NCBI RefSeq assembly: GCF_000423545.1
Contig: NZ_AUIE01000021.1
Location: forward strand, 62,001-126,000
Direction: 5' to 3'
DNA: 64,000 nt
Origin: Metapseudomonas resinovorans DSM 21078
Lineage (GTDB): Bacteria > Pseudomonadota > Gammaproteobacteria > Pseudomonadales > Pseudomonadaceae
Positions 44,958 through 54,500 of this stretch are shown here, one piece after another. Position 1 is the first letter of the stretch; the number at the start of each line of letters is the position of its first letter. Made by a program: the position numbers and the translations under genes. The notes under the pieces were generated by a model. The model was given only the letters and a program-made list of their open reading frames with translations, was not told the DNA's origin and ran no database searches.

Positions 44958-46618
44958 CACCAACTCCTGAAGCGGGCTGGGGGGTTGTAAAGGCCGCCGG
45001 ACCACTCCACCAGTTCGGCGATGCTTTTCGCCGCCAGCAGTTCCCGCGTGGCTTGTGTACGGCGGATGCCGAGGTCTTCCGGCAATGCAATCAGTCCCTC
45101 GCGGCGCATGCGCAAGGTGTCTTTCGGGTCGTGGCGCAGGCCGATGGTGGTGACACCGGCGACCGCCGCGATCATTGCGCGACGCTCTTCGAGGCTGCGC
45201 GCCTTGTAGAGGTAGGCGATGCCTTCCTCGGTGAGCAGGTGGGTGACGTCGTCGCCGTAGATCATCACAGGTGCCAGGGGCATGCCGGCCTTCTTCGCCA
45301 CATCGACGGCATCCAGCGTCTCGACGAAGGTGGGTTTGCCGCCTTCCTGGAAGGTCTCGACCATCTGGACGACCAGCTTCTTGCCGCGCTCGAGCATCGT
45401 CACCGGCTCAGTCATGTCGAGCCAGGCGGGCGTGGCGTGACGACGGCCGCGCGGGTCATGGCCCATGTTCGGCGCGCCGCCGAAACCGGCCAGGCGGCCC
45501 CGGGTGACGGTGGAGGAATGACCATCGCCATCCACTTGCAAGGTGGCGCCGATGAACAGGTCGACCGCGTACTGCCCGGCCAGTTGGCACATCATCCGGT
45601 TGGAGCGCATGGAGCCGTCGCGGCCGGTGAAAAACACGTCCGGGCGCTGGGCGATGTAGTCCTCCATGCCCAGTTCGGTGCCGAAGCAGTGCACGCTTTC
45701 CACCCAGCCGGTCTCGATGGCGGGGATCAACGTCGGGTGCGGGTTGAGCGTCCAGTTGCGGCAGATCTTGCCCTTCAGGCCGAGGGATTCGCCGTAGGTG
45801 GGCAGGATCAGCTCGATGGCGGCGGTGTTGAAACCGATGCCGTGGTTGAGCGACTGGACCTTGTGCTTCTCGTAGATGCCACGGATCGCCATCATCGCCA
45901 TCAGCACGTGCACCGGCTTGATATGACGCGGGTCGCGGGTGAACAGCGGCTCGATGTAGAAGGGCTTGTCGGCGACCACCACGAAGTCGACCCAGGACGC
46001 GGGAATGTCCACGCGCGGCAGGTCGCGCACGTCGTCCACCAACTCGTTGACCTGGACGATGACGATGCCGTCGCTGAAGGCGGTGGGCTCGACCAGGGCG
46101 GGGGTGTCTTCGGTGCTGGGGCCGGTGTAGATGTTGCCGTCGCGGTCGGCCATGAATCCGGCCACCAGGGCGACGTTGGGGATCAGGTCCACCAGCAGGC
46201 GCGAGTAGAGCTCGATGTAGGTATGGATGGCGCCCACTTCCAGCAGGCCGTCTTCCAGCAGCTGGCCGATGCGTAGGCTCTGCGGGCCAGCGAAGGAGAA
46301 ATCGAGCTTGCGGGCGATGCCGCGTTCATAGAGATCAAGGTGCTCGGCGCGGCTGACGCTGGGCATGATCATGTGCAGGTCATGCAGGCGGCCGGGATCC
46401 GCCTTGGCCAGGGAGCGGGAAAGGAAATCCGCCTGCTTCTGGTTGTTGCCTTCGAGCACCACACGGTCGCCTGGGGCGATCAATGCTTCGAGGGCTTCGA
46501 CGATCCGCTCACTGGGCAGCACGACGCCATCGGCGAGGTTGCGTACCTGGTCGAGACGGCGCTGCTTTTCTGTGCGCCGACGCGACCATTGCGGCGGGGG
46601 AGAGGGTCTTGTTGTCAT
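44957..46618 (-). CDS. mdcA: Malonate decarboxylase alpha subunit MdcA (acetyl-ACP:malonate ACP transferase)
   Basis: A 553-residue CoA-transferase-type subunit that exchanges the carrier's acetyl for malonyl. [19 protein letters not shown] and [23 protein letters not shown] near the N-terminus, [45 protein letters not shown] in the middle and [25 protein letters not shown] are typical. It is the first gene of mdcABCDEGH-madLM. A 9-bp inverted repeat lies about 80 bp upstream. Confidence 0.95.
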   Translation of the reverse strand: MTTRPSPPPQWSRRRTEKQRRLDQVRNLADGVVLPSERIVEALEALIAPGDRVVLEGNNQKQADFLSRSLAKADPGRLHDLHMIMPSVSRAEHLDLYERGIARKLDFSFAGPQSLRIGQLLEDGLLEVGAIHTYIELYSRLLVDLIPNVALVAGFMADRDGNIYTGPSTEDTPALVEPTAFSDGIVIVQVNELVDDVRDLPRVDIPASWVDFVVVADKPFYIEPLFTRDPRHIKPVHVLMAMMAIRGIYEKHKVQSLNHGIGFNTAAIELILPTYGESLGLKGKICRNWTLNPHPTLIPAIETGWVESVHCFGTELGMEDYIAQRPDVFFTGRDGSMRSNRMMCQLAGQYAVDLFIGATLQVDGDGHSSTVTRGRLAGFGGAPNMGHDPRGRRHATPAWLDMTEPVTMLERGKKLVVQMVETFQEGGKPTFVETLDAVDVAKKAGMPLAPVMIYGDDVTHLLTEEGIAYLYKARSLEERRAMIAAVAGVTTIGLRHDPKDTLRMRREGLIALPEDLGIRRTQATRELLAAKSIAELVEWSGGLYNPPARFRSW

Positions 46619-46695
46619 GGTGGCTCCACGAGTTCCGCTGTCGTGGGGCCCACATTAGGAGCGCGACCGGTTGGTCATCAATCAAGCCCGCGAGG

Positions 46696-46722
46696 GGATC
46701 GTTACGGCGAAGTTAACGATCC
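46696..46722. promoter_or_regulatory. Inverted repeat upstream of mdcA (candidate MdcR site)
   Basis: GGATCGTTA (46696-46704) and TAACGATCC (46714-46722) are perfect 9-bp arms with a 9-nt spacer, 78-104 bp upstream of the mdcA start. Position and symmetry suit a LysR recognition site. The remainder of the 197-bp gap contains no gene. Confidence 0.55.
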
Positions 46723-46815
46723 GACATGGGCCTCGTCGGGTGGGTCACGCTTCACCGACCCACCAATCGGAGCCGGCCCGAACACCTGAGGGTGGAAGTG
46801 AAAAGCGCAGCGCGG

Positions 46816-49233
46816 TCAGAACTCCAGAGTGGTCGCTACCTGCACCTGGCGCGGATCGCCGATGGAGACGTTGAGGTTGTTCACCGCCGAACTGTAGTAG
46901 GTCTTGTCGAACAGGTTCTTCACGTTCAACTGCACCTTGAGACGATTCTCGCCCAGCGGTGTTTCGTAGCTGGCGAAGGCATCGGCCACGGTATAGGCGT
47001 CCAGGTCGAAGGTGTTCTCCGCATCCCCCGCGCGTTTGCCCACGTAGCGCGCGCCGACGCCGGCACGCAGCCGGTCGCCATCGAACAGCGGGCCGAAGTC
47101 ATACACCGCCGACAGCGAGCCGGTGTGGCGGGCGACGTTCTGCAGGCGATTGCCTTCCAGCACCGGGTCCTGGGTCACTTCGGCATCGATGAGGGCGAAG
47201 CTGCCGATCAGACTGATCTCGTCGGTGAGCTGGCCGGTAAGGTCCAGCTCCAGCCCGCGCGAGCGCACCTCGCCGGCGGCAGTGGCATAGGCGATGCCGT
47301 CGATGCTCTGGATCACCAGCACGTTGGACTTGTCGATGTCGAACAGCGCCAGGGTGCCAGTCATGCGCCCCGGCAGGTCCAGCTTGGCGCCGATCTCCCA
47401 GCTCCTGCCCTCCTCCGGATCGAGGCCGTTGATGGAGGCATTGCCGGTGAGCGGGGCGATGGTGGAGTTGGGCTTGAAGGACTCGCTGTAGCCGCCGTAG
47501 AACGACAGCGAATCGCTCCACTTGTAGACCAGCCCGGCGCGCGGCACCCAGGTCTGGCCGTTGATATCGGTGTTTTTCACGAACGGGCGACCGCGTCCGG
47601 CAAGCTGGTCGTAGAGCTGGTAACGGGCGCCGGCGACGAATATCCAGCGATCGGTCAGATGCAGCGAATCCTGGATGAACGCCGACTGGGTTTCGATGCG
47701 GTCGGTCTGGTCGCTGTCGCTGGCGACCACGGTGGTGGGCACCGGTACCTGGCCGTAGACCGGCGCGTTGTAGTTCAGCCGCTGACGGGTGGTCTGGCGG
47801 ATGAGGTCCTCGCGGAAGAACTTGCGGTACTCGTGGTCCACGCCCATCAGCAGGTCATGTTGCATGCCGCCAAGCTCGATCTTGCCGTCCAGGTCGAAGG
47901 TGGCGAAGTGCTCAGTGCTGACGGCGCCACGGGTGCCGTCGAGGCGACGGGTAACGGTGCCGTCGTTGTTCACCCGGGTCACCCGCGCCTGGTAGTCGTC
48001 GTAGGTGTCGCGGTTGTAGCTGTAGGCGAAATGGGCGTTCCAGTCGTCATTCAGGCGGTGCGCAACGTCGAAGATGGTCAGGTCCGAGCGGCCCTCGGTG
48101 ATGTTGTAGGGCTCGTCCAGACGGCGCTCGGCAGGAATCGCCAGGGGCTTGCCGTTGACGAACACCGTGCCGCGGTCGAAGGGCACGCGGTACTCGCGAT
48201 GCTCGTAGCTGAGATTGATCGTGGTGTCCTCGCCGAACCAGGCGAAGGACGGTGCGATGGTTTTCTCGCGGCTGTGGCCGAAGTTGCGCCAGTAGTCGGC
48301 ATCGTCATAGTCGGCGATCAGGCGGTAGGCCAGGCCGGTTTCACCCAGCGGGCCGGTGACATCGAGCTGGCCACCACTGCCGTTCTTGCCGTCGCCATAG
48401 GTGGACGCACGGCCGGTGATGGCGTGGTAGGCCGTAAGCTGCGGTTTCTTGCTGATGACGTTGATCACCCCGCCCGGATCGAGAATGCCGTAGAGCATGG
48501 AGGCCGGCCCCTTGAGCACTTCGACGCGGTCGGCCGTGGCGGTGAGGTTGCGGCCCTGGATGGTGCGCATGCCGTCGCGCAGGATCGAGCCGTCGCGGTT
48601 GTCGCCGAAGCCACGCTTCATCACCGCATCCAGGGTGCTGCCGAGGGTGTTGGCCTGGGTGATGCCGCTGACGTTGAACAGGGCATCGTCGAGGTTATGC
48701 GGTTGCTGGTCTTCGAGCACCTGGCTGGGCACCACCGCAACGGCCTGGGGAATTTCCAGCAGCGGCGTCTCGGAACGCATGATCGAGGTCTCGGGCGGCG
48801 GCTGATAGCTGTCCACCCGGCTCAGGCGCGAGTCGATGTTCACCGCATCCAGTTTCAGGGCGCCATCGTTGCCGCCCGGTTCCAGGGTCAGGGTGCCGGC
48901 GCCCGCCTGGCGCCAGGTGAGACCGGAACCGGCAAGCAGCCGGCCAAGGGCTTCGTTCGCGCTCATACGGCCATTCACCGCCGGGGCAGTGAGCCCGTAG
49001 GGCGCATCGACGGTATAGACCACGCTGAGGCCGGTGACACGGCTGAAGGCATTCAGTGCCTGGGGCAGCGGCTGGGCGGGAATCGCGAAGTCGTAGGCCG
49101 TTGCGCTGGCCTGCGCCGAGGCCGCCTGGGCCACGCCCGCCGCCAGCGGCAGCAACGCCCCCGCCAGCAGCAGAGAGGCCATCCCCAGGCCCCTGAGCCC
49201 ACCACCTTGCACCCGCGTTGTCCTGTACTTCAT
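46816..49233 (-). CDS. TonB-dependent siderophore receptor with STN signalling domain
   Basis: An 805-residue outer-membrane receptor. The ATG at 49233 starts a signal peptide (MKYRTTRVQGGGLRGLGMAS, cleavage after VAQA). Residues about 45-115 are the STN domain (FAIPAQPLPQALNAFSRVTG, NEALGRLLAGSGL), which contacts FecR. The plug follows (EIPQAVAVVPSQVLEDQQPHNL, DRVEVLKGPASMLYGILDPGG), then the beta-barrel ending in VATTLEF with terminal Phe. It is clustered with fecR and fecI, so ferric-siderophore binding triggers its own transcription. The siderophore cannot be told from the sequence. Confidence 0.93.
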   Translation of the reverse strand: MKYRTTRVQGGGLRGLGMASLLLAGALLPLAAGVAQAASAQASATAYDFAIPAQPLPQALNAFSRVTGLSVVYTVDAPYGLTAPAVNGRMSANEALGRLLAGSGLTWRQAGAGTLTLEPGGNDGALKLDAVNIDSRLSRVDSYQPPPETSIMRSETPLLEIPQAVAVVPSQVLEDQQPHNLDDALFNVSGITQANTLGSTLDAVMKRGFGDNRDGSILRDGMRTIQGRNLTATADRVEVLKGPASMLYGILDPGGVINVISKKPQLTAYHAITGRASTYGDGKNGSGGQLDVTGPLGETGLAYRLIADYDDADYWRNFGHSREKTIAPSFAWFGEDTTINLSYEHREYRVPFDRGTVFVNGKPLAIPAERRLDEPYNITEGRSDLTIFDVAHRLNDDWNAHFAYSYNRDTYDDYQARVTRVNNDGTVTRRLDGTRGAVSTEHFATFDLDGKIELGGMQHDLLMGVDHEYRKFFREDLIRQTTRQRLNYNAPVYGQVPVPTTVVASDSDQTDRIETQSAFIQDSLHLTDRWIFVAGARYQLYDQLAGRGRPFVKNTDINGQTWVPRAGLVYKWSDSLSFYGGYSESFKPNSTIAPLTGNASINGLDPEEGRSWEIGAKLDLPGRMTGTLALFDIDKSNVLVIQSIDGIAYATAAGEVRSRGLELDLTGQLTDEISLIGSFALIDAEVTQDPVLEGNRLQNVARHTGSLSAVYDFGPLFDGDRLRAGVGARYVGKRAGDAENTFDLDAYTVADAFASYETPLGENRLKVQLNVKNLFDKTYYSSAVNNLNVSIGDPRQVQVATTLEF

Positions 49234-49268
49234 GAGGTCGTTCACCCTTGGCGTATTGGCTTCTTGTT

Positions 49269-49283
49269 TGCGAATAACTCGCA
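49269..49283. promoter_or_regulatory. Fur-like 7-1-7 palindrome upstream of the TonB receptor
   Basis: TGCGAATAACTCGCA lies about 36-50 bp upstream of the receptor start. Its halves match at 6 of 7 positions and it resembles the TGAGAATNATTCTCA Fur pattern with several differences. Moderate support only. Confidence 0.35.
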
Positions 49284-49366
49284 TTACAAGCACTACACGG
49301 ATGCCGCCATGAAGTACCTCAGTGACCACGCGAAAAAGTTTCGGGAAGCCCGGTTACACCTGTCGG

Positions 49367-49448
49367 GAGCGTTCATTCGCTGCTGGCCCCTATTGCCTTC
49401 CAGGGCCGGCTTGCAGCCTGCTTGGCGAATGAATCCGCCCCTACAAGG
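49367..49448. repeat. Diverged REP-type pair (GCGAATGAAT family)
   Basis: GCGTTCATTCGCTG on the left and GGCGAATGAATCCGCCCC on the right form an imperfect inverted pair ahead of the FecR stop codon. It belongs to the GGGGGCGAATTCATTCGC family. Confidence 0.5.
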
Positions 49449-49468
49449 TTTCCCTGGAAGCAAAGGCC

Positions 49469-50473
49469 TCAGCGCAGGACCATCACCCGCCCCAGCAATT
49501 CATCCTGCTCGAACCCCACCACCGCTTGCAGCGAGGCGAGCACCGCCGCCGGATCGTTGCTGGGGAAACTGCCGCTGATGCGCCGGCTGGCCAGATCGCG
49601 GTCGAGCAGGAGAATGCGGCCGGGGTAGTAACGATCCAGCTCGACCAGCACTTCGCCCAAGGGCGTGCGGTAGAAGGTCAGGCGACCTTCGCGCCAGGAC
49701 AACTGCGCCGGAGCGTCCACCGCCTCCACGGTACCGGCCCGGCCGTCCGTGAAGAGCACTTGCTGGCCGGCGCCCAACACCTGTTGCGCATCGCCGGGAT
49801 GGGCGCGCACGCCGACGCGGCCCTGTTCCACCGTAACCCGCGCACCGGCCGGTCGCAGGCGCACTTCGAAACGGGTGCCGAGTACGCGTGCCTCGCCGCC
49901 GTTGGCCGTGACCACGAAGGGAACCTGCCCCGGCGTGACCCTGAAGAAAGCCGCCCCACGACGCAGTTCCACCTCGCGGACCTGGGCGCCGTAGTGGATG
50001 GCCACCGCGCTGTCGGCATCCAGGGTGAGCACCGAGCCATCGGCCAGGGTGACCTCACGCACCTCACCGGCGGCCGTTACGTGGTCGGCGCCGAGGTCGT
50101 CCAGCCGATCCAGGGGTTGCCAGCCCCCCGCCCAGACCACCAGCAACAGACTCGCGGCCATGGCCAGGGCGGCGCCCCAGCGGCCTGCGCGACGACGCGG
50201 CGGGGCGTCCATGCGCGCCAGCAACGCATCCAGTTGCTCGGCTTCGTCGACCGCCAGGCGCGAGGCGCCGGGCTGGGTCATCCGCCAGAGATCCTCGGCA
50301 CGGGTATAAGCGTCGACATGCTCGGGCGCTGCGTAGAGCCACGCTTCGAACGCCTCGCGCAGGGCTGGCGCCGGCTGCCCCTGTAAACGTCCGAGCCAGA
50401 GCCAGGCGACCTGATCCAGGTCGGACTCGGGGCCGCCCTCGACGGCGCGCAATGGCGGTGGTTTGAGGCTCAT
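49469..50473 (-). CDS. FecR-type anti-sigma/signalling protein
   Basis: A 334-residue inner-membrane protein. An N-terminal cytoplasmic DUF4880-like domain (VAWLWLGRLQGQPAPALREAFEAWL) binds the sigma factor. The single membrane helix is around residues 100-118 (GAALAMAASLLLVVWAGG). The periplasmic FecR domain follows (VTAAGEVREVTLADGSVLTLDADSA, RRGAAFFRVTPGQVPFVVTANGG), with a C-terminal STN-like region (GRILLLDRDLASRRISGSFP). It overlaps the sigma gene by 4 bases and passes the receptor signal to it. Confidence 0.93.
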   Translation of the reverse strand: MSLKPPPLRAVEGGPESDLDQVAWLWLGRLQGQPAPALREAFEAWLYAAPEHVDAYTRAEDLWRMTQPGASRLAVDEAEQLDALLARMDAPPRRRAGRWGAALAMAASLLLVVWAGGWQPLDRLDDLGADHVTAAGEVREVTLADGSVLTLDADSAVAIHYGAQVREVELRRGAAFFRVTPGQVPFVVTANGGEARVLGTRFEVRLRPAGARVTVEQGRVGVRAHPGDAQQVLGAGQQVLFTDGRAGTVEAVDAPAQLSWREGRLTFYRTPLGEVLVELDRYYPGRILLLDRDLASRRISGSFPSNDPAAVLASLQAVVGFEQDELLGRVMVLR

Positions 50474-51063
50474 GGCTTGGCGCTCCGGCTGCTGTGACGC
50501 GCCTGTGCGGCCTGGGTGAGGCTCGCCTTGCAGGCATCCAGGGCGCGCATCATATGTTTTTCCACCGCGCTCTGGGTCAGCTCCATGGCACGGGCGATCT
50601 CACCGTAGGTACGGCCATGAATGCGGTTGAGCAGGAAGATCTGCCGCGTCCGCTCCGGCAGCCCGCGCAGGGCCGCCTCGACATGGCGCAGCTCGCTGCC
50701 GGCTTGCAGGGCGGCCTCGGGCGAGGCGGGCTCGGCCAGGTGCTGCTCGGGCAACAGCGCGTTCTCGGCGCGGCTGCGCGAACCCTCGCTGCGCATATGG
50801 TCGATGGCCATATTGTGGGCGCTACGCAGCAGGTAACTGCCCAGGTCCTCCACCGGCGTATCAGGCCGACGCCAGAAGCGCAGGAACAGGTCCTGCACCA
50901 GGTCCGCAGCCGTGGCCCGGCACCCCACCTTGCGGCGGACTACCGCTTCCATCTGTTGCCGGCGGGCCAGGAAGGTCCGCAGGAAATCCTCGCGGCGCAG
51001 GAGCTCGCCGGACGCATAGGCGTCACTCGGCGGGGCATCGGCCGGGGAAGGACGTTCGGACAT
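50470..51063 (-). CDS. FecI-type ECF sigma factor
   Basis: A 197-residue iron-starvation sigma factor. Region 2 is at about residues 35-95 (AADLVQDLFLRFWRRPDTPV, LLRSAHNMAIDHMR) and region 4 at about 130-180 (LRGLPERTRQIFLLNRIHGRTYGEIARAMELTQSAVEKHMMRALDAC). It should direct transcription of the downstream receptor gene when FecR is signalled. A Fur box precedes it. Confidence 0.93.
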   Translation of the reverse strand: MSERPSPADAPPSDAYASGELLRREDFLRTFLARRQQMEAVVRRKVGCRATAADLVQDLFLRFWRRPDTPVEDLGSYLLRSAHNMAIDHMRSEGSRSRAENALLPEQHLAEPASPEAALQAGSELRHVEAALRGLPERTRQIFLLNRIHGRTYGEIARAMELTQSAVEKHMMRALDACKASLTQAAQARHSSRSAKP

Positions 51064-51103
51064 GGCGGCTGACGCGGAATCGGCTGAGGCTGGAAAGACA
51101 GAA

Positions 51104-51122
51104 AATGATAATGCTTATCAAA
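51104..51122. promoter_or_regulatory. Fur box upstream of fecI
   Basis: AATGATAATGCTTATCAAA contains TGATAAT and a TTATCA partner, close to the GATAATGATAATCATTATC consensus. It lies about 41-59 bp upstream of the sigma-factor start codon. Confidence 0.75.
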
Positions 51123-51211
51123 TAGACTTGCATAGCGAAGTGACGGGCGTAGGGGTTCTGCTGGTTGGGTTTCGCCCTGCCCAACCAACAGGAGAACCGT
51201 GATGCGCCGGT

Positions 51212-52183
51212 TCAATCCGCCAAGACGATCTGGTTCTTCCCGCCGCGCTTGGCCTGGTACATGGCCGCATCGGCACGGGCGTAGAGGCTGTCGAGGTTGC
51301 CGTCGTCGCGAAGATTCGCCAGGCCCTGGCTGACGGTGACGCCAAAGCTCTTGCCGTCGACTGTGAAGCCCATCCGCTGCACTTCGCGCTGCAGGCGCTC
51401 GGCGATCTGCCACGCCAGCTCCGGCGGACAACCAGGCAGGACGGCGGCGAACTCCTCGCCGCCGATGCGACCGAACAGGTCGCCCCGGCGCAGGGTGTTG
51501 CTGCCGCACTGGGCGATGCGCTGGAGCACCTGGTCGCCGGTCTGGTGGCCGTGGGTGTCGTTGATCTTCTTGAAGTCATCGACGTCCAGCAGGATGAACG
51601 CCAGCGGGCTGCCGAACTGGATCGAGTGCTCGAACTCACGCTGGGCGCATTCGAAGAAGTGCCGGCGGTTGCTGCTTTTGGTCAGCACGTCGGTGGTGGC
51701 CAGGCGATGCAGTTCGCCTTCCAGCTGCTTCTTCTCGGTGATGTCTTCGGCGATACCGACGACTATGGTCGGCTGGCCTTCACCGCCGCCTTGGCTGACG
51801 AAGCATTTGTCGCTGAGCCAGCGCAGCTGGCCGTCGGCGCGAATGATGCGGTACTCGCGGGCCTCGATGGCGCCCTTCTCCAGCACCTCGGCAAAACTCT
51901 GCGCGGCGTACTCGAGGTCGTCCGGGTAGATGCAGTTGCGCCACTCGTTGTAGTCCGCCAACAGCAGGGCAGCGGAGCGGCCGAACATGCTCTCGTAGGC
52001 CGGGCTGACATAGATGATGCGCTGCGCCTCCCAGTCGAAGGCCCAGAGCACCGCATTCACACTGCCCAGGAGGCTGCTGTAGATGGCCTCGCGCTCACGC
52101 AGCCGCTCCACCTCGCCCCGGCTGTGCAACAGGGCAAGGGTGAGTTTTTCCAGTTCGCTTGGCGATTCGAGGGACGTTTCCAT
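51212..52183 (-). CDS. PAS-domain diguanylate cyclase
   Basis: A 323-residue soluble protein. A short coiled region (residues about 8-35) precedes a PAS fold (VNAVLWAFDWEAQRIIYVSP through VVGIAEDITEKK, about 38-150) and a GGDEF domain. The active site is GRIGGEEFAAVLP, and an inhibitory RxxD site, RRGD, lies five residues before it. LDVDDFKKINDTHGHQTGDQ binds metal and GTP. It makes c-di-GMP in response to an unknown cue. It is a single gene between the fecI operon and the DUF2955 gene. Confidence 0.93.
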   Translation of the reverse strand: METSLESPSELEKLTLALLHSRGEVERLREREAIYSSLLGSVNAVLWAFDWEAQRIIYVSPAYESMFGRSAALLLADYNEWRNCIYPDDLEYAAQSFAEVLEKGAIEAREYRIIRADGQLRWLSDKCFVSQGGGEGQPTIVVGIAEDITEKKQLEGELHRLATTDVLTKSSNRRHFFECAQREFEHSIQFGSPLAFILLDVDDFKKINDTHGHQTGDQVLQRIAQCGSNTLRRGDLFGRIGGEEFAAVLPGCPPELAWQIAERLQREVQRMGFTVDGKSFGVTVSQGLANLRDDGNLDSLYARADAAMYQAKRGGKNQIVLAD

Positions 52184-52258
52184 TCGGCCGCTACCTTCAT
52201 AGGACCTGCCTTGGACAGATTAGGCAGGCAAAAGTGCGTCCGGCAATCCACCCGACGG

Positions 52259-53287
52259 TCAGGCATGACTGGCATGACGGAAGGCAGCGAACCGGTTGAG
52301 CAACCGGTGCAGGGCGAACACCGCCACCAGGGTGATGAACACCGCCACGCACACCGAACTCAGGCGATAGGCAATGGAATAGACCACGTCGTGCTGCGGC
52401 GTGAGGTACTGGCCGAAGACGATGGCCAAGGTGGTCAACGCGCCGAAGCCGATGCCCTGGGCGCCCTCCAGCACATGCAGTCGCGCGCAGCAGAAGGCCG
52501 CCGTCCAGTACATCAGGGTGACCAGCGGCAGCACGTCGTAGTGGCTGTAGAGCAGCAGTTGCAGCACCAGCCCGATGGCGCAGCCGAGCAAGGTGCCCAG
52601 GGCCCGGATGCGCCCGGCGAAGCGGATGCCGTTCCAATGCATGGGGAACAGCACCAGGATCGAGGCCACCTGGGCCGACAGCGAGTCCTGCAGGTCGAAG
52701 CTCTGGAACAGCATGAACGACAGGGTGGCGATGGTCGCTCCGAGCACCGCCTCGTGGCGCTGGCTGGGCAGGTCCTTGGCCGGCATCGGCCTGGGGGGTC
52801 GCGGCTCGGCGTCGGGGAAGAGGAAGAACATCAACCAGGCGATCAGCACCGTCAGGCCGGCGGCCACCAGGTTGCTCGTCACCAGGTCGTAGAGGTGCGT
52901 ATCCGGATAGCTGGCGAAGTGCAGCTGGATGGAAAGGAACACGCTCCCCAGGGCGCCGAACATGAAAGACGAGCCCTGCGCCATCAGGCGGAAGCGCCAG
53001 AAGAAAGCGAGGAACGCCAGCGGCACCATCAGTTGCGGGCGGTCGCCGAACAAGCCGTAGATCACCAGCACCTCGATGCTCACCACCACCGCCTGGAGCA
53101 GGAACTGGCGGACGACGTGGGCATTGATGCTCGGCGTGAGGCCGAGCAGGAGCATGGGATAGACGCAGAAGAACGAACCATTGTCCCAGCCCATCAGCTT
53201 GCAGATGAACAGCCCGAGGGTTCCGCCACCGGCCAGGCGCAGGCACTGGCGCAGGTCGTTCTCGGTCAGCGCGGTCCGGCGACTCAT
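52259..53287 (-). CDS. DUF2955 / FUSC-like inner-membrane efflux protein
   Basis: A 342-residue inner-membrane protein with about ten hydrophobic segments in two blocks separated by a polar linker (PDAEPRPPRPMPAKDLPSQRHEA). The pattern is that of DUF2955, related to the aromatic-acid efflux FUSC proteins. It overlaps the HlyD-family gene by one base and very probably forms an efflux pair with it, without a visible outer-membrane factor. The substrate is unknown. Confidence 0.83.
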   Translation of the reverse strand: MSRRTALTENDLRQCLRLAGGGTLGLFICKLMGWDNGSFFCVYPMLLLGLTPSINAHVVRQFLLQAVVVSIEVLVIYGLFGDRPQLMVPLAFLAFFWRFRLMAQGSSFMFGALGSVFLSIQLHFASYPDTHLYDLVTSNLVAAGLTVLIAWLMFFLFPDAEPRPPRPMPAKDLPSQRHEAVLGATIATLSFMLFQSFDLQDSLSAQVASILVLFPMHWNGIRFAGRIRALGTLLGCAIGLVLQLLLYSHYDVLPLVTLMYWTAAFCCARLHVLEGAQGIGFGALTTLAIVFGQYLTPQHDVVYSIAYRLSSVCVAVFITLVAVFALHRLLNRFAAFRHASHA

Positions 53288-54348
53288 CAGTACACGTAAT
53301 GCAGGAGGCTGATGACGGCGATCTGCAGACGGCCGAACAGGTCCGCCAGGCGCGAGTCGCGCGGGTAGAGCTGGACCGTGGCCTTGGCGCCGCTGGGCAG
53401 GTTGTAGGGCAGCGCCTCGATCAGGCTAACGTGCAGGCGCTGGCGCTGGGCATCGCGCACCCAGCGGTCGGAAACAGCGGGGGCGGCCAGGTCACCGTTG
53501 GCGTCGAGCTGACCTTCCTTCACGCCGGCGTCGATGGCACTGACCTTAGCCGCGAAGATGTGCCCGGGCAGGGCGTCGAACACCACCGAGGCGCCGTCCT
53601 CCATACGCACGTAGCGCAGGGCCTTCTCGCGGAAGTCCGCGCTGATGTCCGCGTCATCCGCGACCAGTGCCGCCACCGGGTTGCCGGCGTGCAGGAAGGC
53701 GCCGGGGGAGAGCTGCAGGTTGCTCAGGGTCCCCGCGCGTTCGGCACGCACTTCGCTGTACGCCAGTTGCAGACGGGCCTGGTCCAGGGCATTGCGCGCC
53801 TGGCGCAGGCGCAGGTTGTCGTCGCCGCTGGCGCCGCGCTGGGCCGCCAGTTCCCGAATGCGTGCAGCGGCGGCGGCCAGCTTGGCCTGGGCGGCCTGCC
53901 GCTGGGCTTCGGTCTGTTCATAGAGCTGGCGCGACACGTGCTGGCTCTGCACCAGGCGGCCGAGGCGCGCCGTCTCACGCTGCAACTCGCTGGCCGAGGC
54001 CTGGGCGGCAACCTGCTCGGCACGGGCGGCGGCGATGGCGGCGTCGAGTTGAAGGTTGTCCTGTTCGGCCTGTTCCAGCGCCAGCTCGGCGGAGCGCACG
54101 GCGAGTCGAAAGGGTTCCGGGTCGAGGCGGAACAGCAACTGGCCGGCCGCGACGTGCTGGTTGTTGGTGACGGCGACGTCCAGCACCTGGCCGTCCACGC
54201 GAGGAGCGATTCGCAGCACCGGGCGGGTCAGTTGCGCCTGCGGTGTGATGGGCATCCACAGGTCCGCCGCAAGGAAATAGGCGAACAGCAGGACGAACAG
54301 GACGATGGCCGCCTGAACCCGACGGGCGAAGCTTTGATCCGGAGTCAT
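53287..54348 (-). CDS. HlyD/EmrA-family membrane-fusion protein
   Basis: A 353-residue periplasmic adaptor. The ATG at 54348 follows GAGG; the longer frame lacks a ribosome-binding site. One membrane helix (AAIVLFVLLFAYFLAADLW, about 13-31), then the first biotinyl-lipoyl half (VLRIAPRVDGQVLDVAVTNN), a long helical hairpin (about 90-200) and the second half (LAYSEVRAERAGTLSNLQLSPGAFLHAG). It links the DUF2955 pump to an outer-membrane channel. It is divergent from the LysR gene at 54501. Confidence 0.92.
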   Translation of the reverse strand: MTPDQSFARRVQAAIVLFVLLFAYFLAADLWMPITPQAQLTRPVLRIAPRVDGQVLDVAVTNNQHVAAGQLLFRLDPEPFRLAVRSAELALEQAEQDNLQLDAAIAAARAEQVAAQASASELQRETARLGRLVQSQHVSRQLYEQTEAQRQAAQAKLAAAAARIRELAAQRGASGDDNLRLRQARNALDQARLQLAYSEVRAERAGTLSNLQLSPGAFLHAGNPVAALVADDADISADFREKALRYVRMEDGASVVFDALPGHIFAAKVSAIDAGVKEGQLDANGDLAAPAVSDRWVRDAQRQRLHVSLIEALPYNLPSGAKATVQLYPRDSRLADLFGRLQIAVISLLHYVY

Positions 54349-54460
54349 GCGTACCTCGAAGGGACCCGCGGAGCACGCGGGTGGGAATGACGGGAACGGC
54401 AAGACCTCGGCCATTGCCGCTTAGGGGTACGAAGTATATTTATCGAGGAATCGTGGATAA

Positions 54461-54476
54461 TCTCGCGATTGCGAGA
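54461..54476. promoter_or_regulatory. Palindrome in the HlyD-LysR divergent gap
   Basis: TCTCGCGATTGCGAGA, perfect 6-bp arms with a 4-nt centre, lies 25-40 bp upstream of the LysR start and 113 bp from the HlyD start. It is a candidate LysR binding site that could control both directions. Confidence 0.5.
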
Positions 54477-54500
54477 AGCAGCCTTACACGGGGAGTAACA

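Noticed and set aside
46726-49578. A 950-codon open frame on the plus strand
   Set aside because: It is the antisense shadow of the TonB receptor, whose domains are unmistakable on the other strand.
53299-54390. A 363-codon plus-strand frame opposite the HlyD-family gene
   Set aside because: It covers nearly the same length, but lacks any domain pattern; the minus-strand protein has the HlyD architecture.
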